Of a stretch of 64,000 nucleotides of DNA, positions 17,105-25,233 are shown piece after piece. A program made the translations under genes and the position numbers. The stretch is from Saprospiraceae bacterium UBA2329 (GTDB taxonomy: Bacteria > Bacteroidota > Bacteroidia > Chitinophagales > Saprospiraceae). The stretch's first letter is position 1. Every line of letters starts with the position of its first letter. The stretch covers positions 1 to 64,000 of the forward strand of contig DDUV01000060.1 of NCBI GenBank assembly GCA_002344975.1, given 5' to 3'. Below the pieces are notes generated by a model, which saw only the letters and a list, made by a program, of their open reading frames with translations, did no database searches and was not told the DNA's origin.

Positions 17105-17992
17105 TCAGGGCCGGGGCGCTGTCACTGATACTTTCTTTGGCTTCACGGTTCTGAAATGCGCTTTTCGGAAAGGCACGCTTTCGGAGGCGATGAGCAGGGC
17201 GCCGTCGGGGCGGTAGTCAATGGCCTCGTACTGTGTGGGAAACAAACATTTTCGAACGCGGACAGCCTGGCTGCGGCCCTGCAAAAAGCGGCTGCCCGGA
17301 AAATCTTCCCACAAAAAAACAGTGGTGCGGGTGACGGGAATGAAGCCCAGTACCCACCGGAAAAGATAGCTGAGCAGGGCCACCTGCGAGCCGTCGGGGC
17401 TGATGGCGGCGGCGGTGACTACACGCCGGGGCAGCAGCACGCTGTCTATCAGAGTGGCGGTGTACCGGCCGGGGGCGGCGGGCAGGGTGTAGTGTCGGGT
17501 GAGGTAATTGCCGGCTACGAGGCGGTTTTTGGAAAACAGATGCAGGGTGTCATTCCACCAAAAGAAGGCTTCCATATCGAAGGCGGCCTGATGCGGCGGC
17601 GGGGGGAAGGCGGTTTGGTCGGGATAAGAAAAGAGGATGCTGTCGGTGGTTTGGGCGGCAGGATGGAAGATGTAGATGCGGAGGTCTTGGCGGCGGTTGG
17701 CGTTGTTGCCGAAATCGCCGATGTAAAAGCGGCCCTGGGGATCGGTAGTCAGGTCTTCCCAGTCTTTGTTGAGGGTGTGAGGCACGGACAGTTCGGCGAG
17801 CAGCCGGCCTTTGCCGTCGGTGAGGAAGAGGGAGGCTTTGCCGCCGCTGTCGTTGTGCCACCAGAGGCTGTCGGGTGCGGCGATGTGCAGGCCGGATGCT
17901 TCGGCGAGTTGCGCGGGCAGGCGGCCGCGCTGCTGTTGGGCAAGGAGGGGCATAGAAAGGAGGAGCAGTGGCAGGAGGAGAGACGGGTGCAT
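17105..17992 (-). CDS. Exported beta-propeller-like protein of unknown function
   Basis: A 295-residue protein with a signal peptide (MHPSLLLPLLLLSMPLLAQ). The mature chain has strand-rich repeats including SLWWHNDSGGKASLFLTDGK, DWEDLTTDPQGRFYIGDFGN and AAISPDGSQVALLSY, which look like blades of a propeller similar to SdiA-regulated or phytase-like proteins. The conserved DWEDL.....YIGDFGNN motif recurs in uncharacterised Bacteroidota proteins. No type IX sorting domain is present, so it is periplasmic or lost through other routes. It sits between the head-GIN gene and the YkuK gene on the same strand but with separate spacers. Confidence 0.65.
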   Translation of the reverse strand: MHPSLLLPLLLLSMPLLAQQQRGRLPAQLAEASGLHIAAPDSLWWHNDSGGKASLFLTDGKGRLLAELSVPHTLNKDWEDLTTDPQGRFYIGDFGNNANRRQDLRIYIFHPAAQTTDSILFSYPDQTAFPPPPHQAAFDMEAFFWWNDTLHLFSKNRLVAGNYLTRHYTLPAAPGRYTATLIDSVLLPRRVVTAAAISPDGSQVALLSYLFRWVLGFIPVTRTTVFLWEDFPGSRFLQGRSQAVRVRKCLFPTQYEAIDYRPDGALLIASESVPFRKAHFRTVKPKKVSVTAPRP

Positions 17993-18035
17993 GACGGAGT
18001 GGATTTTTTTGTAATGATTGAGAGAGAGGCCGGTA

Positions 18036-18081
18036 GGTAGGGCCAACCCTCGTGGTTGCCCCTACCAGAGTTGCCCCTACC
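18036..18081. repeat. GGTAGGG...GGTTGCCCCTACC palindrome
   Basis: Bases 18036-18066 form an imperfect palindrome with arms GGTAGGG(C)CAACC and GGTTGCCCCTACC, followed by another TTGCCCCTACC. It belongs with the cluster at 8234-8303 and abuts the YkuK stop codon. Confidence 0.75.
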
Positions 18082-18552
18082 TCACACCACCTTATCCGCG
18101 CAAGACGAGCTGGCAAAGGCATCCGGCTTGGCTTTGAACGCAAAACCCATGCCCAGGATGTAGCCCATGGCTTCCTTGAGCGCCACATTCGATTGGAAGT
18201 GCGGATCGGTGTTGATGTCGGCGTGTACCTCCAGGTCCACATGGTAGCGGTCCAGCAGGTCGCAGAGGGCATAAGCAATTTCCACCGACTTGGCCACCTC
18301 CATAATCATGCGCTCGCGGATGCTGATTTCGCGGTCTAAGCGGTCGTTGAGGATGTACATGAAGCCGCCTTTTTTCTCGCGCAAAAACACGATCACCGAA
18401 GCGAATTCAACGTGGCCGCTCCGCACTTGCGAGTCGGAGCCGATGCACACCTTGAGGCGATGGCCCATGCTGGTTTCCCTGATGATGGCTTGTTCTACGG
18501 CGTCTTTGATGGGAATTTCGATGCGCCGTCCGTCCAATGTTCTCCAGTGCAT
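18082..18552 (-). CDS. YkuK-family RNase H-like protein (DUF458)
   Basis: A 156-residue soluble protein. LKVCIGSDSQVRSGHVEFAS (about residues 34-53) and DLEVHADINTDPHFQSNVAL (about 108-127) place acidic residues as in the ribonuclease H fold, and the overall layout is that of Bacillus YkuK. The biochemical activity of the family is not well defined; a nuclease or nucleic-acid role is inferred from the fold. The C-terminal SSSCADKVV is near the repeat that follows the gene. It has its own near-consensus promoter box at 18568-18575. Confidence 0.8.
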   Translation of the reverse strand: MHWRTLDGRRIEIPIKDAVEQAIIRETSMGHRLKVCIGSDSQVRSGHVEFASVIVFLREKKGGFMYILNDRLDREISIRERMIMEVAKSVEIAYALCDLLDRYHVDLEVHADINTDPHFQSNVALKEAMGYILGMGFAFKAKPDAFASSSCADKVV

Positions 18553-18567
18553 AATTCAACGGTTTTA

Positions 18568-18575
18568 CGAAAGTA
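18568..18575 (-). promoter_or_regulatory. Near-match -7 box (TACTTTCG) for ykuK-like gene
   Basis: TACTTTCG on the minus strand lies 16 bp before the ATG at 18552, with one mismatch to TAnnTTTG. Confidence 0.4.
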
Positions 18576-18681
18576 GGGAAAAATCTTTGACACACAAAAG
18601 CATTCATCGAAATATTAACTCCGAATTTACTTTTGTTTTACAAAGCCTCCCAACCGCGCTTGTATGCACTTTAGTTCCCGC

Positions 18682-21600
18682 CTACTGCTGTGGATTGGCG
18701 CTGCCGTTCACATCTCCCACCTTGATGGCAATAAAATGCACCGCCGTATCTCTCCCAAGCTGCGGCAAAACCACCTCTTCCGGGAAACCGGCCCCGAAAA
18801 ACGGATTGCCGGATATGGAAAATTCAAAATCGGCGGGAATGAACCGCCAGGAGTTGTTGTTCGGAAAAACCGTATCGGCCCCCAGAATGACCCGCCGTAT
18901 CAAAATCAAATCCAGCGTAGAAACCGTACCGGAGCGATTCACGTCTGCGGCGATGATTTTGTAGGGCGATCCCAGGGCCTCCACCCCCAGAATATGGCGG
19001 CTGATGAGTACCAGATCGAAAGTGGATACGCCGTTCGACACGTTGATGTTCTTTTCGGGCCGCAATGTATAATCGCGTTGGCCAGGCAAATCGAAAAACT
19101 CATATTGCCCCGACATGGGCGTGATTTCCGTCGCCTCAATATGACCGGACAGTCGGATGCTTACACCTGATACCGGCAACTGGTTTTCATTTCCGACCAT
19201 GCCGCTGATGTTCCAAAATTCAGGACACACGCCCGCTCCGGCCAGCACTTCCACGTTCGACTGGCAGGCCGCCTGATTGCCCGCCGCATCGGTCAGCCAG
19301 ATGTTGACGGTTCTGAAACCCAGCGAATCGCAGGTCATCAGCCGGATGGTATCCAATGCCAGCGGCTGAAACGAAAGCAGGCCGCCGGGGCAGTTATCGG
19401 TCAGTTGTAAGGGGAACAAATCGGGGCGGAGTTCTAAAATACCGCCTGTTTCCAATGACAACACGAGGTCTTGCCGGCACACCAACACCGGCAGCGTGCA
19501 GTCGCGCACCTCAAAAGGAATGACGCCGGTAGTAATATTGCCGCAACCATCACTCAACACGATTTCCAACGTATGAAGGCCTGCCGGATACTGCCCCACA
19601 ATGCGGTACTGCCCATTGCCCAATGCCGTCAGCAGGCCGGGATCGGGCATCGGCGACTGCCCGTTGAAGGATACTCGCCGAATGATGCCGAGCGCAGGAG
19701 CGCAGTTGTCGCTTGCCGCAAAAAGGAACGTAGCTTCGCCGTTGCAGGCCGTTTGGGTGCAAAAAACAGGCGGCGCTGTGAAACTGAAAACCGGCGGCGC
19801 AGAGTCGAGTACATCCCAGCGTTGCACATAGCGATACGAACCGGTAGCCGGCCCGATAGGAAGGAGACTGCCATCAAAAGCCACCTGAAAAACCATGCCG
19901 TTTTGCACCCGCATATCATAGCCTTTGCCTGCATCCAGTCCGCCTTGTCGCGGCAGGGTCAGGGGCGGCGTTCCGGCGGCAGTCTGGCAAAGGTTCACCC
20001 AGTCTATCGTTCGTTGTATGCTGGTGCAATGCCCCGGCGCGCCGGCAGTGATGGTGTCTGTACGAATGGTGAAAACAAATTGATCGCAGGATTGAGCGAG
20101 GATGGCCACATCGTCGGGAACAGTGGCAGCACCACATTGTGCCATCAGGTCGTTGGGCAGGCGGAAGCTGTATTCAAAGCGGCCGTTCACCGTCACGGTT
20201 TGGCTCACGGTGGCCGCGCCCCCTGCTGTCCATGTGCGTTGGACGGTGCCGATACCGCAGTTATTGAGGTTGGTTTGCACCTGAAAAGTGGTTTCAAAAG
20301 GGCAGTTGTCTGTAAAGACCGGCGCCTGAAAAGCGGCATTGCCGTAAGGCGTCAGGTCATCCTGACAAAAAACAGCCACCGGCCCCGGCGCGGACACCAC
20401 TGAGATGGGAATCGGGTCCACCCAATGTACAGTGGCCTCGCATTCGTTGAAATTGCCGAAACAGTCGCTTACGCGCAATACTACCTGTTGGGAAGGCACA
20501 GCAGGACAGGTAACGTCCACAAAGGATCGAAACGCTGATTCCGGCTCACCGGCCAATCGAAGTAGGCGTTCCCCGATGCAACAATCGTCGCGGCTGCCGG
20601 CGTCAATCACATTCGGCATCACGCGGGCGGTGCCGGTTCCCGAAAGGGTGAGATTGATGCTGTTGTTGCACAACATGAGCGGTGGCAGGCTGTCCACCAC
20701 TTCAATAAGTCCCTGAAATTCAGACTGATTGCCACAAACGTCGGTCGCTCTGTAAGTGATCGGGTGTTGGCCCAGAGGCAGCCCGGGAAACGGCACATGA
20801 GCGCCCGACGCCCCGTTGCTGCCATTGACGTAGATGGCCTCGCCGAGCGGCGTAAAAATGCGCACCTGAAAGTTATTGCAGGCATCGGAAACCTGTGGCG
20901 GTGGAATAAATCCCGCTGAGGTACACTCCGGAAGGCCCGTTTGCAAGGGCGAGAGCGCGGCGCTCATTCGGGCCAGTGGCGCGGTGATGACCGGCGGCGT
21001 TTCATCGCTGACGCGAATAAACTGGATGTTGTCATTGCCCAGCCCGTCTATGTTAAACACCTGAAAACCACAGGCATCCAACACCAACCAAGTGCGCAGT
21101 ATGACGAAGTTGAGTTGTGTATTGCCACACAATCCCAGCGTATCGTCGCTGTGGGCGTAAATGAGGCCGCAGTTGGGAATGTCCACCAAATTGGGAATAC
21201 CTGCCTTGCCGGGCGTCGGGTCGGTCAGGCTTGGATCGGCGGCGTATTGCGCACAATCGAGAAACAGGTCGGCAGGAAACCGCAGTTGCGCCTGCCCGCC
21301 TCTGGCAATGTTGATGGTTTGCACGCCTGTGGTAAACTGGCCGAAGATGTCGGTAGCCCGCCAGGTGCGCGTGATGCGGGCGATGGGGTTGCCGCAAGGA
21401 AAGTGGGCCGTCTGGTCGGTGTAGGTAATTTGCACCGGCGAGCAGTCCACCGCCGTAGCTCTGCCAGTGGTAGTGGTATCGGGTGTTTCGGCGCAGGAGA
21501 TGTTTCGGTTGGCGGGTACTGTGAGTACTGGCGCATGCACATCGCGGGCGGTGATTTGCGTGGTACAATACAGGCCCGTGCATTCATCGGTGAGTACGCC

Positions 21601-22590
21601 AAGCAAAGGAACGAATGCGTAATCGGCAGGAATGACCGTGCCCAGCGGATTGCCGAAGGGATCGAGCACGTCCACGCGGTAGCCTCTGTAAGTGATGGGC
21701 GTGAAGGTGAGCAGCATGGCGGGCGTCACTTCGGCCTGACAGGAAACGGGGTTCAGGGTGAGATTGATGGCGTTGTTGCAAGACAAAATATCGGTGCGGC
21801 GCACAGTCGTTTCCGCTTCAACAGTGACAGAGCAGCCGGTTTTATTGGCGGCATAAAAAGCATTTTCGCCGGCATCGAAGGTGTAGCGCACCCGGTAATG
21901 CCCCTGCCCCAACTCATCGGGACGAAACCAGGCGGTGGAGTAGGTCAGTCCGTCCTGTTGGCGGGTGATGGTCCAGATTTCATCTGTCGGGTCCACCGGC
22001 AACAGATTTTCATCAAAAGGCGACGTGGCCGAACCGTAAAGCAGTACGCCGGGGCTGTTGTCGCAATAAAAGTCATCCAGATAGTACAACTCAGGATCGG
22101 GGTAATAACAAGTATTAATAAAAGGTCCAAAGCTCTGGCCGGGAAAATCGGCTGTGTTTTCCAACACAAAAGCGTATCGGGCGGCATCCCGGTGGGCAAA
22201 GTGGAGCGCATAAACGCCGGTATTACCTACTTCCGGCACGATAGCGCCAAACGGCAACGGCAGTAGTGAGGCCGGGTTCAAGGCTAAGTCGGCGTACTGA
22301 ATGCGCCATGTTTGGCCACTCACACCGGTGGCTACTACCAACCAGGAATCGAACACGCCGGCGTTATTGGAACTGCCGTTCTGAATGGGCGGCATCGGTC
22401 GGCAAGAGCAGGGGCGCCCGATGTCGAAAACGCCATTGCTGTCTAAGTCCCAACCTCCGGGAGGCAGGGCATTGAGGTATTCAAAATCGCCGGAAAACTG
22501 GCCGGGAAAGCCGATCTGCACAGTACCGGATTGGGCCAGAGCCACCCCGCACAAGCACAGGCAGCAACAAAAAGTAAGGATTCTGTTCAT
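18682..22590 (-). CDS. Giant exported HYR-type protein ending in a dockerin
   Basis: A 1302-residue exported protein with signal peptide (NRILTFCCCLCLCGVALAQ). It is built of cysteine-containing immunoglobulin-like/HYR modules, recognisable by recurring phrases such as APVLTVPANRNISC, TRTWRATDIFGQF, VIDAGSRDDCCIGE and LTDNCPGG. Near the end comes a carboxypeptidase-regulatory-like domain (ISGMVGNENQLPVSGVSIRL) and a two-repeat dockerin (STFDLVLISRHILG and DVNRSGTVSTLDLILIRRV). It ends AIKVGDVNGSANPQQ with no type IX sorting domain, although close relatives in Saprospiria often continue into one. A surface adhesin or matrix protein is likely. The start skips nine upstream residues to reach the signal peptide. 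Confidence 0.8.
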   Translation of the reverse strand: MNRILTFCCCLCLCGVALAQSGTVQIGFPGQFSGDFEYLNALPPGGWDLDSNGVFDIGRPCSCRPMPPIQNGSSNNAGVFDSWLVVATGVSGQTWRIQYADLALNPASLLPLPFGAIVPEVGNTGVYALHFAHRDAARYAFVLENTADFPGQSFGPFINTCYYPDPELYYLDDFYCDNSPGVLLYGSATSPFDENLLPVDPTDEIWTITRQQDGLTYSTAWFRPDELGQGHYRVRYTFDAGENAFYAANKTGCSVTVEAETTVRRTDILSCNNAINLTLNPVSCQAEVTPAMLLTFTPITYRGYRVDVLDPFGNPLGTVIPADYAFVPLLGVLTDECTGLYCTTQITARDVHAPVLTVPANRNISCAETPDTTTTGRATAVDCSPVQITYTDQTAHFPCGNPIARITRTWRATDIFGQFTTGVQTINIARGGQAQLRFPADLFLDCAQYAADPSLTDPTPGKAGIPNLVDIPNCGLIYAHSDDTLGLCGNTQLNFVILRTWLVLDACGFQVFNIDGLGNDNIQFIRVSDETPPVITAPLARMSAALSPLQTGLPECTSAGFIPPPQVSDACNNFQVRIFTPLGEAIYVNGSNGASGAHVPFPGLPLGQHPITYRATDVCGNQSEFQGLIEVVDSLPPLMLCNNSINLTLSGTGTARVMPNVIDAGSRDDCCIGERLLRLAGEPESAFRSFVDVTCPAVPSQQVVLRVSDCFGNFNECEATVHWVDPIPISVVSAPGPVAVFCQDDLTPYGNAAFQAPVFTDNCPFETTFQVQTNLNNCGIGTVQRTWTAGGAATVSQTVTVNGRFEYSFRLPNDLMAQCGAATVPDDVAILAQSCDQFVFTIRTDTITAGAPGHCTSIQRTIDWVNLCQTAAGTPPLTLPRQGGLDAGKGYDMRVQNGMVFQVAFDGSLLPIGPATGSYRYVQRWDVLDSAPPVFSFTAPPVFCTQTACNGEATFLFAASDNCAPALGIIRRVSFNGQSPMPDPGLLTALGNGQYRIVGQYPAGLHTLEIVLSDGCGNITTGVIPFEVRDCTLPVLVCRQDLVLSLETGGILELRPDLFPLQLTDNCPGGLLSFQPLALDTIRLMTCDSLGFRTVNIWLTDAAGNQAACQSNVEVLAGAGVCPEFWNISGMVGNENQLPVSGVSIRLSGHIEATEITPMSGQYEFFDLPGQRDYTLRPEKNINVSNGVSTFDLVLISRHILGVEALGSPYKIIAADVNRSGTVSTLDLILIRRVILGADTVFPNNNSWRFIPADFEFSISGNPFFGAGFPEEVVLPQLGRDTAVHFIAIKVGDVNGSANPQQ

Positions 22591-22815
22591 GGGTGGTATA
22601 TCGTTTTTGGGACACAAATAAAACTACACACTAACCCCGGTCTCCATCGGACCGGTATGACACAGACTTGCCGCCGGATGAACGGCAACTGCGTGGCAAC
22701 ACACACCTACATGAAGGGAAATGGCAAAGACAGCAAGATGCTTTGCGCCTGTTTAATACAGACCATGCAGCAGTTGGATGCTTCTGCATAACTTGTTCTT
22801 GGGATGATGACGGGC

Positions 22816-22823
22816 CAAATATA
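22816..22823 (-). promoter_or_regulatory. TAnnTTTG -7 box (TATATTTG) for the dockerin protein
   Basis: TATATTTG on the minus strand, 226 bp upstream of the ATG at 22590, implying a leader of about 215 nt. It lies just downstream of a terminator-like hairpin (22853-22887). Confidence 0.45.
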
Positions 22824-22852
22824 GCTTTTTTCTGAATACAATGAGGTTTTAC

Positions 22853-22923
22853 AAAAAAAACCCTTGCAGCAATGACTTGAGCAAGGGCCTCTAACCCAAA
22901 CAAATAAACACAAAAACTACTAT
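22853..22923 (-). ncRNA. Candidate short RNA or attenuator with own promoter and terminator
   Basis: On the minus strand a TACATTTG box (22930-22937) is followed about 45 nt later by a hairpin with 7-bp arms (22881-22887 with 22861-22867, CCCTTGC/GCAAGGG) and eight T residues (22853-22860). Promoter, hairpin and T-tract together predict a transcript of about 70 nt. It could be a free small RNA or an attenuated leader of the large dockerin gene downstream. No open frame of note is inside. Confidence 0.35.
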
Positions 22924-23005
22924 TGGCCGCAAATGTAAGCGGTTTCGCAATGGTCGGGCAGAGGGGAATCCTTAAATAGTGTTAAAAATATGCTTCGTAC
23001 ATTTG

Positions 23006-23257
23006 TGATCTGCTGTGCAGTTGATCTACTTCGTAGTAATCTGCTGCGCAGTTTATCTGCCAACGAAGAGGGGCCGCGCCTGTGGCGCGGTGCGCAGTTC
23101 ATCTTGCTAATGGAGAGGAGGAAGCTGCTGCGCAGTTTATCTGCTGAGCGGAACCTTGAACCCGGAACCAGTAGGCGGTGGGCGGTCATCAGTGGGCGGT
23201 GCTAAGCGCGAGGGGAAACCTTGAACACGAAACTCGAAACCTTGAACGAAAAATCTT
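23006..23257. repeat. Composite intergenic repeat, block A
   Basis: Contains several copies of a unit of the type TCTGCTGCGCAGTTTATCTGC (core palindrome CTGCGCAG, one copy CTGTGCAG), a GGCCGCGCC...GGCGCGG hairpin like that at 2335, and AACCTTGAACCCGGAACC/AGTAGGCGGTG text. The same composite reappears at 48653-48906 and in part at 49729-49833. Antisense frames through it are repeat artefacts. Confidence 0.85.
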
Positions 23258-23270
23258 CAATCAAAAATCC

Positions 23271-23855
23271 ATGCACGATCTATCCGCAACTTATTGGAAC
23301 CAACGCTACGAAAACGAGCACACTCCCTGGGACATCGGGTATGCCTCGCCGCCGTTGTTGGAATACATTAAGCGGCTAAAAGACAAACAAATACGCATTC
23401 TCATACCGGGAGCAGGGCGCGCTTATGAGGCCATTTTTTTGTACCGCGCCGGTTTTGAACAGGTGTGGGTATGCGATTGGGCGCCGGCGGCTTTTGGTCA
23501 TTTATTGGAGCATTGCCCGGAGTTTCCGAGAGAAAGGCTTTTGGCAGCCGACTTTTTTGAGTTGGACATGGAGTTTGATCTGATGCTCGAACAGACCTTT
23601 TTTTGCGCCATTGACCGCGCTCAACGGCAGGCTTATGCGCGGCAGGCGGCCCACTTGTTGAGGGGTGGCGGGCTATTGGCAGGCGTGTTGTTTGCACAGG
23701 AATTTGAGCAGGAAGGGCCGCCCTTCGGAGGCATGGCTGCTGAATATCAGAACTGCTTCGAGCCTTATTTTGAGATACTTATCATGGAAATAAGCTCACA
23801 CAGCATACGTCCCAGAGCCGGCAGGGAGTTGTTTGTAGAGATGCGCGCACGTTGA
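23271..23855 (+). CDS. TPMT-family SAM-dependent methyltransferase
   Basis: A 194-residue enzyme of the thiopurine S-methyltransferase family. YWNQRYENEHTPWDIGYASP (residues 8-27) is the family opening, where the tryptophan and aspartate contact substrate; ILIPGAGRAYEAIFLYRAGF is motif I and VCDWAPAAF the acidic loop. LMLEQTFFCAIDRAQRQAYA corresponds to the EQTFFCAI motif of bacterial members. Bacterial TPMT proteins methylate thiols, selenium or tellurium species, or halides; the natural substrate here is unknown. The start at 23271 follows the repeat block, whose in-frame part is excluded. Confidence 0.88.
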   Translation: MHDLSATYWNQRYENEHTPWDIGYASPPLLEYIKRLKDKQIRILIPGAGRAYEAIFLYRAGFEQVWVCDWAPAAFGHLLEHCPEFPRERLLAADFFELDMEFDLMLEQTFFCAIDRAQRQAYARQAAHLLRGGGLLAGVLFAQEFEQEGPPFGGMAAEYQNCFEPYFEILIMEISSHSIRPRAGRELFVEMRAR

Positions 23856-23884
23856 AGTCTGATGACGGAACGCCGTGATTTTTC

Positions 23885-23892
23885 TACCTTTG
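23885..23892 (+). promoter_or_regulatory. TAnnTTTG -7 box (TACCTTTG) for the 23.9-27.9 kb operon
   Basis: A perfect box 19 bp before the ATG of the response regulator gene. It is the likely single promoter for four tightly packed genes. Confidence 0.65.
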
Positions 23893-23910
23893 CCTGACTT
23901 AAAGTAAAAT

Positions 23911-24567
23911 ATGCAATCAACGCAGCCCAAAACCATCCTGCTGGCCGATGCGCAGTTTTTAGTGCGCGCGGGTTTGCGCTGTATTCTGGCAGAACAAACC
24001 GAGGTGCAAATAGTGGGCGAAGCCGCAACAGAGGAGGAATTGTTTCAGCAATTGCAGGCCCTCCGCCCAGATATGCTCATCATTGACTACAATTCGCCCA
24101 AGCGCTTCAGCAGAGAGGTCATTGCCCTCGTATCCGGCCTCTACCCTACCCTGCGCATATTGGCCATCAGCGACGACAGCGACAAAAATTCCATTTTGAG
24201 GGTTTTGGATCATGGCGTACTCAGCTTCCTCACCAAATCCTGCGGCGAACAGGAGGTATCCGATGCCGTACGCGCTACCGTCAGGGGAGATAAGTTTTTC
24301 TGTTCCAAGATATTGGATGTGCTGTTGGAAAAAAGCTTAGGCCGAACTACCGCTACTTGCGCACCCTCGCCACTGTCGGCCCGCGAGATCGAAGTGGTTC
24401 AGTTGGTCGTCAAAGGCTACATTGCCCGGCAAATTGCAGACATGCTGCACCTCAGCCCGCACACCGTTTATACCCATCGTAAAAACATTATGAAAAAGCT
24501 GCAATTGCAGTCGCCCGCAGAGCTGACCCTCTACGCCCTGCAAAACGGCATCATCGAAACCACCTGA
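23911..24567 (+). CDS. NarL/LuxR-type response regulator
   Basis: A 218-residue two-domain regulator. The receiver domain (residues 1-120) keeps an acidic residue in LLADAQF, the phosphoacceptor D59 in MLIIDYNSP and the conserved K109 in FLTKSC. The LuxR-type HTH occupies about 152-215 (LSAREIEVVQLVVKGYIARQ and SPHTVYTHRKNIMKKL). A histidine kinase should phosphorylate it but none lies in the window. It starts an operon with WbqC-like, dynamin-like and DUF3137 genes, 1 bp separating its stop from the next start, so it may control its own operon. Confidence 0.92.
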   Translation: MQSTQPKTILLADAQFLVRAGLRCILAEQTEVQIVGEAATEEELFQQLQALRPDMLIIDYNSPKRFSREVIALVSGLYPTLRILAISDDSDKNSILRVLDHGVLSFLTKSCGEQEVSDAVRATVRGDKFFCSKILDVLLEKSLGRTTATCAPSPLSAREIEVVQLVVKGYIARQIADMLHLSPHTVYTHRKNIMKKLQLQSPAELTLYALQNGIIETT

Positions 24568-24568
24568 C

Positions 24569-25222
24569 ATGAGCCACCCTGCTGCCGGCGCCTTGATGGA
24601 CATATTGTATCTGCCTACCATTCAATATTTTGCACACTGGGCAGCCTCCTCTTCGGTTATTTTGGAGCAATGCGCTCCTTATACTAAAGGCACCTGGCGC
24701 AATCGCTGTGCCGTCGCTACGGCGGGTGGGTCTTTGGTGTTGTCGGTGCCCTTGTTGTCGGGCAAGTATCTGCAACCATTGCGAGAAGTAAAAATTGCCT
24801 ACCACGAACCCTGGCAACGCACCCACTGGCGCAGCATACACGACGCCTATCGCAAATCGCCGTTTTTCGACTTCTACGCCGAGCCGCTCGAAGCCTGGTA
24901 CCGGCAGCAACCGGAGTACCTCGTTGAGTGGAATACCGGTTTGCTCCGCATCCTGCTCAAAGCCTTGCGCCTGCCGGTCGCGTTTGAAACCACCGAAAGC
25001 TACGCGCCCGATGCCCCCGAAAACTACCGCGATCTCCGCGATGCTTTTGCCTTCAAACCGCGCCTGCAACGCCCCGATCCGCTGTACCGCGATGTGCGCT
25101 ATGTGCAGGTTTTTGAAGACAGGCTGGGCTTTTTGCCGAATCTTAGTATCTTGGACCTGCTTTTTTGCACCGGACCGGAAGCAGCAAGCATTTTGCGCCG
25201 GTCTGTCATAACAGACAACTAA
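24569..25222 (+). CDS. WbqC-like family protein
   Basis: A 217-residue cytosolic protein. LYLPTIQYFAHWAASSSVIL, the GSLVLSVPLLSGKYLQPLRE strand pair and HWRSIHDAYRKSPFFDFYAE are the conserved blocks of the WbqC family, often found in surface-polysaccharide loci in Proteobacteria and as single genes in Bacteroidota. Catalysis is not established. An internal ATG at 24596 (MDILYLPTIQ) would fit the family start better, but the spacing to the preceding stop codon (TGA then ATG) argues for coupling at 24569. The coding end at 25222 lies 11 bp before the GTG of the dynamin-like gene. Confidence 0.8.
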   Translation: MSHPAAGALMDILYLPTIQYFAHWAASSSVILEQCAPYTKGTWRNRCAVATAGGSLVLSVPLLSGKYLQPLREVKIAYHEPWQRTHWRSIHDAYRKSPFFDFYAEPLEAWYRQQPEYLVEWNTGLLRILLKALRLPVAFETTESYAPDAPENYRDLRDAFAFKPRLQRPDPLYRDVRYVQVFEDRLGFLPNLSILDLLFCTGPEAASILRRSVITDN

Positions 25223-25233
25223 AAGGAAACAAC

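Noticed and set aside
22920..23205. Short frames such as LLRSLSANEEGP on either strand
   Set aside because: Translations of the CTGCGCAGTTTATC repeat block.
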